From Saprospiraceae bacterium UBA7328 (GTDB taxonomy: Bacteria > Bacteroidota > Bacteroidia > Chitinophagales > Saprospiraceae), in the NCBI GenBank assembly GCA_002471345.1, contig DKPS01000083.1, positions 1-51,782 on the forward strand: a stretch of 51,782 bases of DNA. Direction: 5' to 3'. Shown one piece after another: positions 19,152-27,411 of this stretch. Positions within the stretch are counted from its first letter, which is position 1; each line of letters opens with the position of its first letter. The notes below the pieces were generated by a model. The model searched no databases. It worked only from the letters and a program-made list of their open reading frames with translations, and was not told where the DNA came from. A program made the position numbers and the translations under genes.

Positions 19152-19694
19152 ATGGCTTCGAATGAAAAAGAACTTTCAGAAGTTTTGAGCCCATTGACTA
19201 AAAAAGAAGTTGCTAAAATTGATAAGCTCAACTATGTAGATTTTGGTTTTATGATTGCTTATGGTTTCTTCATTTGGCTATTCATGACTCTTTTTAATAG
19301 AGAAATCGAAAGCAATATTATGGATAAATGTAGATGGCTCGTTCTGGTTGTTATTATTGCTGATATATTAGAAAATATTCAACTTCTGAAGTTATCTCAC
19401 TTTTTTGAAAATGGATTAAACAACATAAGTTCTGCACTATATCTATTAGCTATTTTCACTTGGTTAAAGTGGCTATTATTAGCTTTTTTATTTTTAGTCA
19501 TTGGCAACACTTTTATGAAATTATCCATTCCATCTAAACTGACTGGATCAGTTCTAGTTATTCCATTTACACTTGGCCTTCTCGCATTTTTCACAAAAAG
19601 GCCATTGCATGAGGACATTTTCGCGACCTCAATCTTTGGGTGCTTTTTTATAATCACACTATACTCTATGCTTTATAAAAAGTATTTGAATTAA
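19152..19694 (+). CDS. Multi-pass membrane protein, unknown function (5' truncated by frameshift)
   Basis: 180 residues with about five hydrophobic segments (for example YGFFIWLFMTLF, WLVLVVIIADILE, WLLLAFLFLVIG, VIPFTLGLLAFF). I do not recognise the family. The frame stays open upstream of this ATG back to about 19108 and the upstream residues (GPIGYNSTIIAFE) look coding, so the ATG at 19152 is probably internal. Together with the fragment at 19018-19122 the intact protein would be about 225 residues, opening with an additional membrane segment. It is convergent with the FMN dehydrogenase gene, 16 bp away. Confidence 0.6.
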   Translation: MASNEKELSEVLSPLTKKEVAKIDKLNYVDFGFMIAYGFFIWLFMTLFNREIESNIMDKCRWLVLVVIIADILENIQLLKLSHFFENGLNNISSALYLLAIFTWLKWLLLAFLFLVIGNTFMKLSIPSKLTGSVLVIPFTLGLLAFFTKRPLHEDIFATSIFGCFFIITLYSMLYKKYLN

Positions 19695-19710
19695 AGGTTC
19701 CTGAAAAGAT

Positions 19711-20868
19711 CTAAATTTCTTGACGTTTCAATTGTGCTAGATCTGATGCACCAATCTGATGCATATTATTCTGAAGTTGTAACATAAGAAGTTCAGTGAC
19801 ATGATACGCTCCTAATTTCCCCAATGCCCCTAATCCATACAAATAAGCTCTACCACAAAGTACAAAATCAGCACCCAGCCATAGAGCTCGCATAATATCC
19901 AATCCACTTCTAATCCCACTATCAAAAACAATCTTCATTTGGTCTCCCACGGCTGCTACTATCTCCGGAAGAACTTTTATTGGGCTAGGTGCTCCGTCAA
20001 ATTGCCGGCCGCCATGATTTGAAACTACTATACCGTCCATGCCTAGACTCGCTGCTTTTTCAGCATCTCTTACATCCAAAATACCTTTTATCAAAACAGG
20101 ACCACCCCATTCCTCTTTTATCTCAGCACAGATGTCCCAAGACAGATTACCTCCTAGTTGGCCTTGAACGAATTTACCTACAGACATCATCGTTCTGAAC
20201 TCTGCATGAGATTCTACCATGCGCAATCTAGGGAGACCTCTTCTCAATGTGGCCGCCGTCCATGCCGGATGAGTCATTCCATCCCATATTATCTTAGGTC
20301 CCATTTTGAGAGGGATTGAAAGTCCTGCACGCTTAGTCCGTTCTCTTCTGCTAGGAAGTGGAATATCCACAGTAATCATCAAAACTTTATAACCAGAATC
20401 CTTAGCACGTTTCAAAAAAGTTCTCCGTAAGTCTGGATCTCTAGGAGTATAAAGTTGAAACCATCCCATATCTCCTGCATAAGGGCCTACCATTTCTGGT
20501 GTTTCTGTTGCCACCGTACTTAATCCAGCTGGAATATTATATGATTTTGCCATTTCGGTCACAATCATTTCAGCTCTGGGCCAAATGAGGCCCATAAGCC
20601 CAATTGGGGCAGTGCCAAAAGGTGCACTATACTTCTGCCCAAAAAGAGAAGTAGAAAGATCAACGCTGAGTTCCCCTTTTGCAAATCTGGGAGTGATGTG
20701 AATATCCTGAAGATCATTCATATTCCTTTTGAGTAATGCTTCATGACTAGTACCTGTCTGCATATATGCGGATGCCACTTTCGGTATCCTTTTTTCCGCC
20801 ATCAACTCTAAATCATGAATCCTAGGATATTGATTCATCCATTTTTCCCTATATCTATCGTATGTCAT
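19711..20868 (-). CDS. FMN-dependent α-hydroxyacid dehydrogenase/oxidase
   Basis: 385-residue TIM-barrel flavoprotein of the lactate dehydrogenase (LldD)/glycolate oxidase/mandelate dehydrogenase family. Visible hallmarks: PFGTAPIGLMGLIWPRAE near the start of the barrel, GLSTVATETPE (the strand lining the flavin), WFQLYTPRD, MITVDIPLPSRRERTKR, and the active-site block VVSNHGGRQFDGAPS that holds the catalytic His and substrate-binding Arg. These enzymes oxidise an L-2-hydroxyacid to the 2-oxoacid. The electron acceptor (oxygen or quinone) and the substrate cannot be read from sequence. The ATG start follows a non-coding region. It appears monocistronic. Confidence 0.88.
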   Translation of the reverse strand: MTYDRYREKWMNQYPRIHDLELMAEKRIPKVASAYMQTGTSHEALLKRNMNDLQDIHITPRFAKGELSVDLSTSLFGQKYSAPFGTAPIGLMGLIWPRAEMIVTEMAKSYNIPAGLSTVATETPEMVGPYAGDMGWFQLYTPRDPDLRRTFLKRAKDSGYKVLMITVDIPLPSRRERTKRAGLSIPLKMGPKIIWDGMTHPAWTAATLRRGLPRLRMVESHAEFRTMMSVGKFVQGQLGGNLSWDICAEIKEEWGGPVLIKGILDVRDAEKAASLGMDGIVVSNHGGRQFDGAPSPIKVLPEIVAAVGDQMKIVFDSGIRSGLDIMRALWLGADFVLCGRAYLYGLGALGKLGAYHVTELLMLQLQNNMHQIGASDLAQLKRQEI

Positions 20869-21025
20869 ATCACAATATCATGAAAATATTATTTATCAAC
20901 ATTAAGGGAATCACATTAAGTGGAAATCCTCAATTTATTCATTACCTAGTTCGGCTATTGCCTTATTTTAAATATAACCCTATATTGACCAATCTTTAAT
21001 TATATAACTAAAACAAAACTCAACT

Positions 21026-21397
21026 ATGAGCAAATTTGATGAGGCTATTGCAACCTACGAAGACGCATTGAAAAACACACTCAACATTTCTGATTACGAT
21101 GTTGATTTACTTAAAAAAGTTGCTAAAGGTCTTGGACCATCTATCTACAATAAAGATTCTTCTTTAGTATCCACTTCAGATCAAGCAGAATTGGATAGAG
21201 TAAAAACTAACTTCTTAATTAAGAAATTAGGAATGTCTGATAGTGGATCTTTGGATGCTGCCATCAAAGAAGTAGGAGAGGCTTTCGGATCAAGTAACAG
21301 ATCTAAATACAGAGCTGTTTTCTACTACCTTCTCACTAAGAAACTGGGAAAAGAGTCGGTGTACGCATCGCATAGCCTGTTGAAAGGAATACAATAA
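21026..21397 (+). CDS. DUF2853 family protein
   Basis: 123-residue soluble α-helical protein. The sequence YDVDLLKKVAKGLGPSIYNKDSSLVS and the C-terminal SKYRAVFYYLLTKKLGKESVY match the DUF2853 family, whose function is unknown. The start is an ATG after an AT-rich leader. It is a single-gene unit ended by a clear intrinsic terminator that begins right at its stop codon. Confidence 0.85.
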   Translation: MSKFDEAIATYEDALKNTLNISDYDVDLLKKVAKGLGPSIYNKDSSLVSTSDQAELDRVKTNFLIKKLGMSDSGSLDAAIKEVGEAFGSSNRSKYRAVFYYLLTKKLGKESVYASHSLLKGIQ

Positions 21398-21430
21398 AAA
21401 GCCGTTGTATATAATACAACGGCTTTTTTT
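21396..21430 (+). terminator. Intrinsic terminator after DUF2853
   Basis: GCCGTTGTAT (21401-21410), loop ATA, ATACAACGGC (21414-21423), then seven Ts. The 10-bp stem is perfect, and a run of As precedes it, so it might also stop transcription from the other side. Confidence 0.92.
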
Positions 21431-21517
21431 ATGCTTAGTCTTCACTTACTTCATTGAACTAATACTTTGAAATGAATAATACTTCATAACTTACTCATCC
21501 ATTAAGATTGGAGATTT

Positions 21518-21847
21518 ATGTTTTACAGATTAACCAGTATCATTCTTATTATTTTAGGTATCTATTATGGCCTCAATGAAGGAGCATTTTTAGATCAGCC
21601 CACCATACCTCATTTTTTTGAAAGTTTATCTAATGGTTTTGGTCTTACTTTTTTGGGCGTACTCAATTTTGTTTATCTATATGAAACTCCAACTACGCCA
21701 CTACCTAAGATCATTCTTCTTTTTTGTAATGTGATCTACATTGGCTTCTTAGTTTGGACTTTAAGGTTTGGCATTGATTGGTTTAATTCAGCGGTGGGTG
21801 TATGCCTTTTGATCACCTCAATATTAGTGCTCAACAAGAAAGTCTAA
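21518..21847 (+). CDS. Small membrane protein, unknown function
   Basis: 109 residues with four hydrophobic segments: LTSIILIILGIYYGL, LTFLGVLNFVYLY, IILLFCNVIYIGFLVW and AVGVCLLITSILVL. The ATG start follows the DUF2853 terminator by about 90 bp. No family is recognised. The regular four-helix pattern and length support a real gene. Confidence 0.65.
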   Translation: MFYRLTSIILIILGIYYGLNEGAFLDQPTIPHFFESLSNGFGLTFLGVLNFVYLYETPTTPLPKIILLFCNVIYIGFLVWTLRFGIDWFNSAVGVCLLITSILVLNKKV

Positions 21848-21943
21848 ACAACATATGTTATATTAAAATATTTATAATAAATTGATTGCCAATATTTTAT
21901 TTTCAAAATACCTAATATTAATCCTAAATTAAAATATCCCATA

Positions 21944-22234
21944 ATGAACTTTGGAAGATCAAAAAACCCAATGTTTAGTGAAAAAGCTATGGCAAAATTC
22001 AAATCTCAAGCAATGGACCATAGAAGTCATGCAAAACATCAAAGTGCACCTAATACTAATGAAAAAATGACTGTTTCAGGAGTAGTGAATAAGACGTTCA
22101 TTTTGGCAGCTATACTATTAATTTCCTCATTATTCAGTTATGCCGCTCCATCACAGATATATCTTCCTTTAGGAGCCCTCGGAGCAGCTGGAGTTTATTT
22201 TATACCGCATTTAGACCTCACCATTCTTCCTTGA
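21944..22234 (+). CDS. Bax inhibitor-1/YccA family protein, N-terminal part (frameshifted)
   Basis: 96 residues: the N-terminal part of a BI-1/YccA-type membrane protein of the subtype that opens with 'R-S-x-NP-x-F/L-S-x-K-A' and then 'x-M-T-V-x-G-x-V-N-K-T' before the first membrane segment. Here these read RSKNPMFSEKAM and EKMTVSGVVNKTFILA. The frame ends early in PHLDLTILP and a TGA, where the family normally continues with a basic stretch and TAPxxALLEG. That continuation is present in another frame just downstream. One added T in the TTTT run at 22198-22201 would join the two parts (GVYFYTAFRPHHSS, then LTAP). Confidence 0.72.
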   Translation: MNFGRSKNPMFSEKAMAKFKSQAMDHRSHAKHQSAPNTNEKMTVSGVVNKTFILAAILLISSLFSYAAPSQIYLPLGALGAAGVYFIPHLDLTILP

Positions 22235-22710
22235 CTGCACCAATATTTGCTTTATTAGAAGGATTATTTGTTGGGACAATTTCTGCAATATATGCGGCTG
22301 GATTCGAAGGAATTATATTTCAAGCACTTACAGCAACTATTGGGACATTATTCATGATGCTCATGTTATATAAGTCAGGAATTATTCCAATTACACAAAA
22401 ATTCAGAATGGGAGTATCTATGGCTGTCGGAGCGATCATGTTGCTTTATTTAGTGAGTTGGACTGGTTATTTTATAGGTTTTGAAGTTCCATATCTTCAT
22501 GAAGGTGGAGCAATAGGCATAGGCATAACTGTTGTAATCATCGGAGTCGCAGCCTTAAATCTACTCTTAGATTTTGATAATTTTGACAAAGGAGAAGCGG
22601 CAGAAGCACCTCAATATATGGAGTGGTTTTTTGGTATGGGATTGATTTTCACATTAGTTTGGTTGTATGTAGAATTTCTTCGATTGTTTTCAAAATTGCA
22701 AAGAGATTAA
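22231..22710 (+). CDS. Bax inhibitor-1/YccA family protein, C-terminal part (frameshifted)
   Basis: The remaining six-helix part of the same BI-1/YccA-type protein: TAPIFALLEGLFVGTIS, then TATIGTLFMMLMLYKSG, KFRMGVSMAVGAIMLLYLV, HEGGAIGIGITVVIIGVAALNLLLDFDNFDKGE and YMEWFFGMGLIFTLVWLYVEFLRLFSKL. The ending 'PQYMEWxxxxGLxxTLVWLYxExLRL' is diagnostic for the subtype. The nominal start is a TTG that overlaps the upstream stop (TTGA), but residues upstream of it in this frame (FRPHHSS) also fit the family, so the split is best read as a frameshift, not two genes. The joined protein would be about 255 residues. The family's bacterial role is unclear (ion leak or membrane stress). Confidence 0.75.
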   Translation: MTAPIFALLEGLFVGTISAIYAAGFEGIIFQALTATIGTLFMMLMLYKSGIIPITQKFRMGVSMAVGAIMLLYLVSWTGYFIGFEVPYLHEGGAIGIGITVVIIGVAALNLLLDFDNFDKGEAAEAPQYMEWFFGMGLIFTLVWLYVEFLRLFSKLQRD

Positions 22711-22759
22711 GTCTAACTTATATTAATGTAAAGAATGCCTTTTTTGAATAGAAGACTTT

Positions 22760-23997
22760 TTAATCTCCCAAATTTAAAAAGGTAGGACTGGTAACTTCAT
22801 TGAGTACCAAGACTCCATCAAACCTTCGCGAAGGCACAAATTTGACAACCCCTCCATTTTCAACTTCAAATGCACTCAAAGTATCACTTGCCCATGGAAT
22901 ATCTGTACTTTTAAAATCAACAAAGGATGAATTCCATTCACCAATATCGACTAAGGATTCAATCATTCCTAAAGTATCATTATCGAAGACAATAGTAGTA
23001 TCTCCCCATTGTCTGTAAGTCTTTCCACTTCGAGCAAAAATCCCAAGAGCATAGTAGTCCTCAGCCAAATATTCCGCTAAATGGTGGCCCATCCACTTAT
23101 ATCCATACTCATAAAACGTATTCCGTTCTATATGACCATTATGAGCCCAAATGATAATCTTTTTATCAGGGTAAACTTCATTCATTAACCACTTAAAATT
23201 ATCAAACATAATCCCATCTCGATGCTGAGAGCTCAAATGTCTTTCTTCATAAGGGACATCAACAGTTCTTATAAATCCTTTACATGTCCTCTCAACTACT
23301 TCAATCTGAAAATCAGTCCATCCATGATTCTCCTTAATAACATTCGCATTTGAACTAAATATAGATTGAATCCTCATCGCAGTTTCTACAAAACTTTCTG
23401 CTTCACTCTTATACAATTCTTCATCTTCATTATTTCCTGCCCTAAACCATCTTATATATGCTTTAAGTCTTTCTTCTAATTCTTGTGCCATTTCTTTATC
23501 GAATTGAGAGATAGTAGTTTGTACAGAATTAATAAAGTAGGAAGAAGACATTTGATTATCAAAGCCAGTATAGATCAAAGGATATTGGCTATTGCTTTCT
23601 GATTTGATATAACTGAACAGTCCTACTATCTCCTCACATTTAAAATTCCAAAAAAGAGTTTTATCAAGTAGTTCCATTTCAGAAAGAGAATCGATGTGAC
23701 TCCATGCCATATTTAGATCACCGAGACCAGATTCAAATGCCAATATTTCAAAGTTATGGTGTTCATGTAGATATTGGACTAATTCTGATTTGATCTTAAA
23801 AAAATCGCCAACCCCATGTGAAGACTCCCCAATTGCAATAACCTTTTTGTTTTTTACTTTTTCTGCTATCTCAAGAAATAAACTATTCTCTGAATCGTAA
23901 TGTCCATTTGAAATATTACAATTGATTATAGAAAACAGGCCTATTGAGAGAATGAAAAAAACAAAAACCTATTACAGTATTCAGCCCAAGTGGTCAT
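22760..23997 (-). pseudogene. Erythromycin-esterase-family lipoprotein, frameshifted near its start
   Basis: A long frame (22760 to about 23967) encodes an erythromycin-esterase-family hydrolase: AIGESSHGVGDFFKIKSELV near the N-terminus (the E-x-x-H-G catalytic motif), ILAFESG, KIIIWAHNGHIE (a further catalytic-site His pair), and WMGHHLAEYLAEDYYALGI. The frame has no ATG, GTG or TTG upstream of the catalytic motif; the first usable codon, TTG 23743, would remove it. Upstream, ATG 23997 begins a short frame that ends in the signal-peptide region. One extra T in the T7 run (23955-23961) joins them into a 412-residue protein with a lipoprotein-like signal (FFFILSIGLFSIINC). So the gene is interrupted or mis-sequenced. 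The family name does not prove macrolide resistance; most relatives act on unknown esters. Confidence 0.75.
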
Positions 23998-24169
23998 AAT
24001 ATTAAATTGATTCTGAAATGCATAAATAAGTAGTTCATCACACTTCATTAAAAATATTACACAAGTGAAGATTTTTGGTGATGAATGAGTCAATATTCAA
24101 TTTAGTAACGTCTGAAAATAATAAGATTTCAGTAAACCATATTGGGTTATTCTTTATATTTCGTGCTAT

Positions 24170-24973
24170 ATGCTTAAAGGAGGAAGTAGAAGGTATTGGT
24201 TCATACAAATATTTGGATGGGGCATTGTGGCTGTGTATTGGTCTTACTACCAAATCAATTGGTCATCTCCTACCCTACTTGATGTAATATCAGTCCTCTT
24301 ACCATATCTCATGATAATCTTATACACTTATTTTTACAGAAATCTGGCACATAAAAACGGCTGGATTCATATGACCCTGAGACCACTCATAAAGATTATT
24401 CTAATTGCCTGGTTAAGCATGACTTTTCTATATATCAGTATCACCTATGTCAGTGCTCAGTTCACGAAAGGTGGATTAGGCTTTGATCCATTTTTAGGTG
24501 TACTAACCGGTGGAATTAGATATTCTGCTATATGGCTTCTTGCTTTTCATTTCTATCACTTGTCTCGACAAAATCCAAACAATCAAATAATTGATTCAAA
24601 CTTAGAAAATGATTTGGAATTAGATACTGACAATTCAAACGACCTTCCTAAGCAAATACTTATCAAGGACGGAGAAGAATATTTTCACATCCAAACAAAT
24701 GATATTGTTCTATTCGAGTCCTATGGCAATTATGTCAAAATACATTCAAATGAAGGTGTAAATCTTTCTAAAAACAGTCTAAGTTCTATCGAAAAAAGAG
24801 CAAGACCTAATCATTTTTTCAGAGCCAACAGAAAGGAGCTCATTAATATGGATAAGATTAAAAATATAGGGAGAACAAAAAATGATAAAATTCAAATCAC
24901 TCTTTCAAATGAACACAAAGTTCTATTGTCCGATAGAAAATCGGTTCTATTCAAAGAATTAATGAAATTATAA
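24170..24973 (+). CDS. LytTR-domain response protein with membrane-spanning N-terminus
   Basis: 267 residues. The N-terminal half has four hydrophobic segments and opens with the 'YWxxQIxGWG' phrase common to Bacteroidota membrane histidine kinases of the LytS/YehU type (here WFIQIFGWGIVAVYW). In place of a kinase domain, the C-terminus (about residues 163-267) is a LytTR DNA-binding domain: ILIKDGEEYFHIQTNDIVLFESYGNYVKIH, NSLSSIEKR, FFRANRKELINMDKI, and ISL-type ending. It probably senses a membrane or extracellular cue and regulates transcription directly. The target is unknown; the GMC dehydrogenase pair 60 bp downstream on the same strand is a candidate. Confidence 0.8.
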   Translation: MLKGGSRRYWFIQIFGWGIVAVYWSYYQINWSSPTLLDVISVLLPYLMIILYTYFYRNLAHKNGWIHMTLRPLIKIILIAWLSMTFLYISITYVSAQFTKGGLGFDPFLGVLTGGIRYSAIWLLAFHFYHLSRQNPNNQIIDSNLENDLELDTDNSNDLPKQILIKDGEEYFHIQTNDIVLFESYGNYVKIHSNEGVNLSKNSLSSIEKRARPNHFFRANRKELINMDKIKNIGRTKNDKIQITLSNEHKVLLSDRKSVLFKELMKL

Positions 24974-25033
24974 GTACTTGATTGGATTCTATAGACCTGA
25001 ATATATCGTATATTATGGGTCTTATTTATAATT

Positions 25034-25597
25034 ATGAATCGCCGAGAAATAATAAAATACACTGCATTGGTCACAGGAGCATCACTGAGTGCTCCTTTGC
25101 TTTCATCACTATTAGTAGGATGCAAGAATGAAGTAACTACAGCTTCTTCAAGCACTCTCAAATACTTTAATGATAAAGAATTTGAGATAGTGACAACAAT
25201 AGTAGACCTGATACTCCCTAACACGGACAGCCCTTCAGGCTCGGAAGTTGGGGTACATCATATGATTGATCATATGCTTGCAACGGTATATGATGATGAT
25301 GAAAAGAACAAATATGATGGGCCATTTCAAAATATGGCAGTTCATCTGGCAACTCTTGATTTTTTCAATCAAAATGAATCAAACCAGACTAATATCTTAT
25401 CTGATGTATTGGCTTATGAAGAGTCAGGCTTGTCAGATGTCAAAAAAGGCCTCAATTCATTGAGACAACAATCGATAGCATACTATCTCTCAAATGAGGA
25501 AATAGCAACTAAATTTTTAAACTACCTTCCTGTACCTCAAGTCTGGGAACCATGTACTCCTGTATCTGAATTGGAAGGAAAAGCATGGGCAATATGA
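25034..25597 (+). CDS. Gluconate 2-dehydrogenase subunit 3 family protein
   Basis: 187 residues with an export signal that opens with twin arginines (NRREIIKYTALVTGASLSA) and a Cys at residue 30 (LLVGC), so it may be a Tat-exported lipoprotein. The body (ILPNTDSPSGSEVGVHHMIDHMLATVYDDDEK) is typical for the small subunit of membrane-bound gluconate 2-dehydrogenase-like complexes, which chaperones and stabilises the GMC flavoprotein subunit. The stop overlaps the start of the GMC gene by 13 bp, so the two are translated together. Confidence 0.82.
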   Translation: MNRREIIKYTALVTGASLSAPLLSSLLVGCKNEVTTASSSTLKYFNDKEFEIVTTIVDLILPNTDSPSGSEVGVHHMIDHMLATVYDDDEKNKYDGPFQNMAVHLATLDFFNQNESNQTNILSDVLAYEESGLSDVKKGLNSLRQQSIAYYLSNEEIATKFLNYLPVPQVWEPCTPVSELEGKAWAI

Positions 25598-27306
25598 GAT
25601 TTAATAGTAACGGAAAGGACGAAGTAACTTATGATGTAATTGTCATTGGATCAGGTATAAGTGGGGGATATTCTGCAATGGAGTTATGCAATAAAGGTTA
25701 TAAAACTCTAATGCTAGAAAGAGGTCGAGATATGAAGCATGGAGAATACCCAACAGCAAATATGGATACTTGGGATTTTAAAAATCAAAATATTGTTTCT
25801 GCTGAGGAGAAAGCTCAACACTATTTTAAACAAAACAGACTGTCATGGTGGGTAAGAGAAGAGCACCAGCATCTCATCAATAAAGACAGTGATTATGACT
25901 ACGACGAAGTTAGTCGCTTTGACTGGATTAGAGGTCATCATGTAGGTGGTAGATCGATCATGTGGGGAAGACGATGTTATAGATGGAGCGATATTGATTT
26001 TGAAGCCAATGCCAAAGAAGGAATCGCCATAGATTGGCCCATACGCTATAAAGATATTGCTCCTTGGTATGACAGAGCAGAAACTTTCGTAGGAATTACA
26101 GGACAGGCTGAAGGCCTTCCTCAGTTACCTGATGGAAAGTTTTTACCCCCATTTCCGTTGAATTGTGCTGAACAGCACATGAGAGAGTCAATCAATAAGA
26201 AATACCCTTATAGATTACTTACTCCATCTAGAACAGCTAATCTTTCTAGTTATGACCCAAAGGTACATCTTGGGACTAGAGGCCAATGTCAATCCAGGAA
26301 CAGATGTGTGAGAGGATGTCCATATGGAGGATATTTTAGTAGCCTTTCATCTACTATCCCTGTGGCTCAAGAAACTGGAAATCTGACCATCAGGCCAGAT
26401 AGCATAGTTCATGAGATCATCTGGGACAAGGAAAAAGGCAAAGCAGCTGGAGTAAGAGTAAAAGATAGAGTATCAGGAGAGGAATTAGAATTTTATGCCC
26501 GAGTAATATTTTGTAATGCCAGTACAATTGGTACTACGGCGATACTTCTCAATAGCCGTTCAGAAGCATTTCCTGATGGCTTAGGTAATAGTAGTGGTGA
26601 ATTAGGTCATAACATAATGGACCATCATTATGGAATGGGGGCATCAGCAGATTTGCCAGGATTCGAAGATATTTATTATAAAGGAAGAAGACCTACAGGT
26701 TTCTACATTCCGAGATTCAGAAATATCAATAAGGAGACGCAAATGAAAGATTTTCTGAGAGGATATGGATACCAAGGCAATGCTACTAGATCAGTTAATG
26801 CTCCTGATAATGCCATTGGTGTTGAGTTAAAAGAAAACCTATTCGCTCCTGGTCCATATAGAGTATCCATGACTTGTTTTGGTGAGATTTTACCATATCA
26901 TGATAATAAGATGTGGCTAAATTTTGACAAAAACGATAAACATGGATTACCAGTCATCACCTTTGATGCTAAACTAAGGGAGAACGAAATGGCTCTGAGA
27001 AAAGATGGAGTAACATGTGCAGAAGAAATGTTAGAAGCAGCAGGATGCAAAAATATTACTTCTTACAATACAGCTACAGCGGTAGGAGCCTGTATCCATG
27101 AAATGGGAACTGCTAGAATGGGTCACGATCCAAAAACTAGTGTATTGAATAAATGGAATCAAATGCATGATGTTCCTAATGTCTTTGTAACTGATGGAGC
27201 CTGCATGACCAGTAGCGGCACTCAAAATCCAAGCATCACTTATATGGCATTATCTGCACGGGCAGTGGATTATATGGACAAGCAGATTAATGATGGGGTA
27301 TTGTGA
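25585..27306 (+). CDS. GMC oxidoreductase, dehydrogenase large subunit
   Basis: 573-residue FAD flavoprotein of the glucose-methanol-choline family. The dinucleotide motif VIGSGISGGYSAMEL begins near residue 15; the FAD-contact block HHVGGRSIMWGRRCYRW lies near 115-130; CIHEMGTARMG with the conserved active-site His, and GTQNPSITYMAL with the Asn, are near the C-terminus. The layout matches the large subunits of gluconate/2-keto-gluconate or related sugar-acid dehydrogenases that act in the periplasm. The protein has no export signal of its own, so it is probably carried out as a complex with the Tat-signal subunit upstream. No cytochrome c subunit gene is adjacent, so the electron route is open. 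Confidence 0.87.
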   Translation: MGNMRFNSNGKDEVTYDVIVIGSGISGGYSAMELCNKGYKTLMLERGRDMKHGEYPTANMDTWDFKNQNIVSAEEKAQHYFKQNRLSWWVREEHQHLINKDSDYDYDEVSRFDWIRGHHVGGRSIMWGRRCYRWSDIDFEANAKEGIAIDWPIRYKDIAPWYDRAETFVGITGQAEGLPQLPDGKFLPPFPLNCAEQHMRESINKKYPYRLLTPSRTANLSSYDPKVHLGTRGQCQSRNRCVRGCPYGGYFSSLSSTIPVAQETGNLTIRPDSIVHEIIWDKEKGKAAGVRVKDRVSGEELEFYARVIFCNASTIGTTAILLNSRSEAFPDGLGNSSGELGHNIMDHHYGMGASADLPGFEDIYYKGRRPTGFYIPRFRNINKETQMKDFLRGYGYQGNATRSVNAPDNAIGVELKENLFAPGPYRVSMTCFGEILPYHDNKMWLNFDKNDKHGLPVITFDAKLRENEMALRKDGVTCAEEMLEAAGCKNITSYNTATAVGACIHEMGTARMGHDPKTSVLNKWNQMHDVPNVFVTDGACMTSSGTQNPSITYMALSARAVDYMDKQINDGVL

Positions 27307-27411
27307 CATAAGAATGATACTAATATTCCATTTTTGACCCCAACTAAAAAGTTAAGAACAAACCTTAATAATGCGACGGTTTTGATCTATTGATTTAACT
27401 GACTTCGCTAT

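Noticed and set aside
22190..22234. Programmed -1 frameshift in the BI-1/YccA gene
   Set aside because: No canonical X-XXY-YYZ slippery heptamer in the right frame and no obvious downstream pseudoknot; a one-base deletion in a T run explains it more simply.
22760..23997. Macrolide resistance gene
   Set aside because: The erythromycin-esterase family is broad and this lipoprotein-like, interrupted copy has no resistance context; resistance is not supported.
24075..24287. Plus-strand frame ahead of the LytTR gene
   Set aside because: It overlaps the LytTR gene in another frame and shows no family features; it is a chance open frame.
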